Origin: an uncultured bacterium
GTDB lineage: Bacteria; Chloroflexota; Anaerolineae; J036; Brachytrichaceae
Direction of reading: 5' to 3'
DNA length: 64,000 nucleotides
Assembly (NCBI GenBank): GCA_903873965.1
Contig: CAIQQO010000201.1
Span: 18,957-82,956, forward strand
Shown: positions 63,022 through 64,000 of the stretch, in pieces
Position numbering within the stretch: position 1 is the first letter of the stretch
How the letters are laid out: each line of letters opens with the position of its first letter
Position numbers and translations under genes: made by a program
The notes under the pieces: model-generated
What the model saw: the letters and a program-made list of their open reading frames with translations, nothing else
The model's database searches: none
Told to the model about the DNA's origin: nothing

Positions 63022-64000
63022 ATGGATCAAAAAGAACTTCGCGATCTGGAAGCGAAATGCATTCAGGAATGCTCGCCGGCGTGCACCGCAGCGTGTCCCG
63101 TTCATGTCGATGTTAAGGCGATGCTGCTGGAGGCGGCGCGTGGCGACTTCACCGCGGCTTTAAAGCAGTACAAGAAGACGGTACCATTTCCAGGCATCCT
63201 CAGCCGAATTTGTGACCAGCCATGCCAGGATGTGTGCAAACGCACTGAAGCTGGCGACGCGATTGCCATCCGTGGGTTGGAGCGCGCCGCTGTCGAAATC
63301 GGTGAGTTATCTGTTGAGAAAGTGCGCCCTCTGCCAAAACGAAGCGGGCGCGTGGTCGTTCTCGGCGGCGGCGTCAGCGGCTTAACGGCGGCCTTTGATC
63401 TGGCTCGCAAAGGTTATGCAGTGACCATCATCGAGGCAGGCAGCAGGCTGGGTGGTAGTCTCTGGAAGGTGGATCGTGACTTTTTACCCGAAAAAGTCAT
63501 AGAAGATGACCTTAATACCATGCTCAAGCTGAGCGTGGTTGTCCGGTTGAACACGTCGATCAAGCAGGAACTGCATGATCTGCGAAATGAATTCGACGCT
63601 GTGTATGTTGCCATCGGCGCTCATACGCCTGAAAGATACGATCTAGACCTCGATGAATTTGGTTATATCAAAGTTGATGAAGTGACGTTTGCCACCAGTA
63701 TGGAAGGCGTATTTGCCGGTGGAGGGTTGCGCTGGGGCCCTGAAATGCACTCTTCGGTGACGTCCATCTCGGAGGGTAGGCGCGCTGCCATTTCTATCGA
63801 TCGCTATCTTCAAAAAGTGTCGCTGACAGCATCGCGCGCCAATGAAGGATCGTATCAGTCGTGCCTGTATACCACTATGCATGCGGTTGAACCGTGCCTG
63901 ATGATTGAACCGACTGATCAAGTGCAGGGCTACGAACGGATTGAAGCCATTCAGGAGGCCAAGCGCTGCGTGCAATGCGAGTGCATGGAGTGCGTCAAGA
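63022..64000 (+). CDS. Fe-S/FAD oxidoreductase (GltD-like, shortened), 3' end cut by window
   Basis: This partial gene (about 326 codons shown) is absent from the ORF track because it has no stop inside the window. It starts with a GltD-type Fe-S domain (CIQECSPACTAACPVH, CDQPCQDVCKRTEAGD), then the FAD loop LGGGVSGLTAAFDLARKG and GGSLW, and rejoins at GVFAGGGLRWGP. The NAD(P)-binding subdomain that normally separates these is nearly absent; only about 80 residues join them. After this, EAKRCVQCECMECVK begins an extra Fe-S domain. This matches a class of FAD/dicluster-binding proteins next to molybdenum hydroxylases. It probably takes electrons from the Mop-type enzyme, 86 bases upstream. Start chosen by position; the ribosome site is weak. 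Confidence 0.8.
   Translation, partial: MDQKELRDLEAKCIQECSPACTAACPVHVDVKAMLLEAARGDFTAALKQYKKTVPFPGILSRICDQPCQDVCKRTEAGDAIAIRGLERAAVEIGELSVEKVRPLPKRSGRVVVLGGGVSGLTAAFDLARKGYAVTIIEAGSRLGGSLWKVDRDFLPEKVIEDDLNTMLKLSVVVRLNTSIKQELHDLRNEFDAVYVAIGAHTPERYDLDLDEFGYIKVDEVTFATSMEGVFAGGGLRWGPEMHSSVTSISEGRRAAISIDRYLQKVSLTASRANEGSYQSCLYTTMHAVEPCLMIEPTDQVQGYERIEAIQEAKRCVQCECMECVK

Overview
The window looks like an ordinary chromosomal segment of a Chloroflexota bacterium, most likely an Anaerolineae-like lineage. This assignment is an inference from gene content: a cohesin-like secreted protein with a Thr/Pro-rich linker, membrane glycosyltransferase-like proteins with a C-terminal beta domain, a fused MetV-MetF, and many BNR-repeat and SH3 surface proteins. 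Base composition is moderately GC-rich and fairly even. The one clear exception is a more AT-rich membrane protein at 25107-27101. I saw no phage, transposase, integrase, CRISPR array or rRNA. The only RNA gene I could fold is a tRNA-Lys(TTT).

Region 1 (1-9845) is a minus-strand cluster for the methyl branch of the Wood-Ljungdahl pathway. In transcription order it holds methyl-THF:corrinoid methyltransferase (acsE-like), a fused MetV-MetF methylene-THF reductase, a three-gene NAD-linked formate dehydrogenase (FdsG/FdsB/FdsA type, Cys not Sec at the active site), and formate-THF ligase (cut by the window edge). A divergent FmdE-family gene follows. The genes could run CO2 or formate to methyl-THF, or the reverse. 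PurU (27148-28041), far downstream, hydrolyses formyl-THF back to formate.

Region 2 (9970-20700) holds a lipoprotein, a cohesin-type surface protein, a SWIM zinc-finger protein, a striking 1183-residue fusion (HIT-type nucleotidyl-phosphorylase-like domain + NfnB/GltD-like + NfnA/PyrK-like), and two clan GH-A glycosidase-like proteins read towards the fusion. Region 3 (20870-36900) holds tRNA-Lys, an orphan family-5 solute-binding protein, a GNAT acetyltransferase divergent from an ion-channel-like protein, two paralogous GT-C-like membrane proteins flanking purU and a divergent DtxR/ZIP metal pair with a palindromic operator, an Asp/Glu racemase homologue, a YcgR/YcgQ permease pair, a MOP-type flippase-like protein under tandem palindromes, and an SH3 surface protein.

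Region 4 (37036-39200) is groES-groEL with a consensus sigma-70 promoter bracketed by two CIRCE elements. Region 5 (39380-48360) carries Uma2, HNH lipoprotein and YwqG-like genes, an AraC regulator, and a sugar/nucleoside group: PhyH-family dioxygenase, GalT-like enzyme, ROK kinase lacking its zinc cysteines, sugar isomerase-like protein, nucleoside hydrolase. Region 6 (48360-64000) holds a giant BNR-repeat membrane protein, thrC-thrB, an internally deleted MscS-like gene, a 1014-residue glycoside-hydrolase-like protein, inositol-phosphate synthase, a PadR regulator with a palindromic operator, a two-cofactor molybdenum hydroxylase, and a partial Fe-S/FAD oxidoreductase that is probably its electron partner.

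A cross-cutting observation is a family of purine-rich degenerate repeats that sits within a few bases of stop codons, in sense orientation, at four unrelated genes. All functional calls are made from sequence motifs read by eye; no database search was run.
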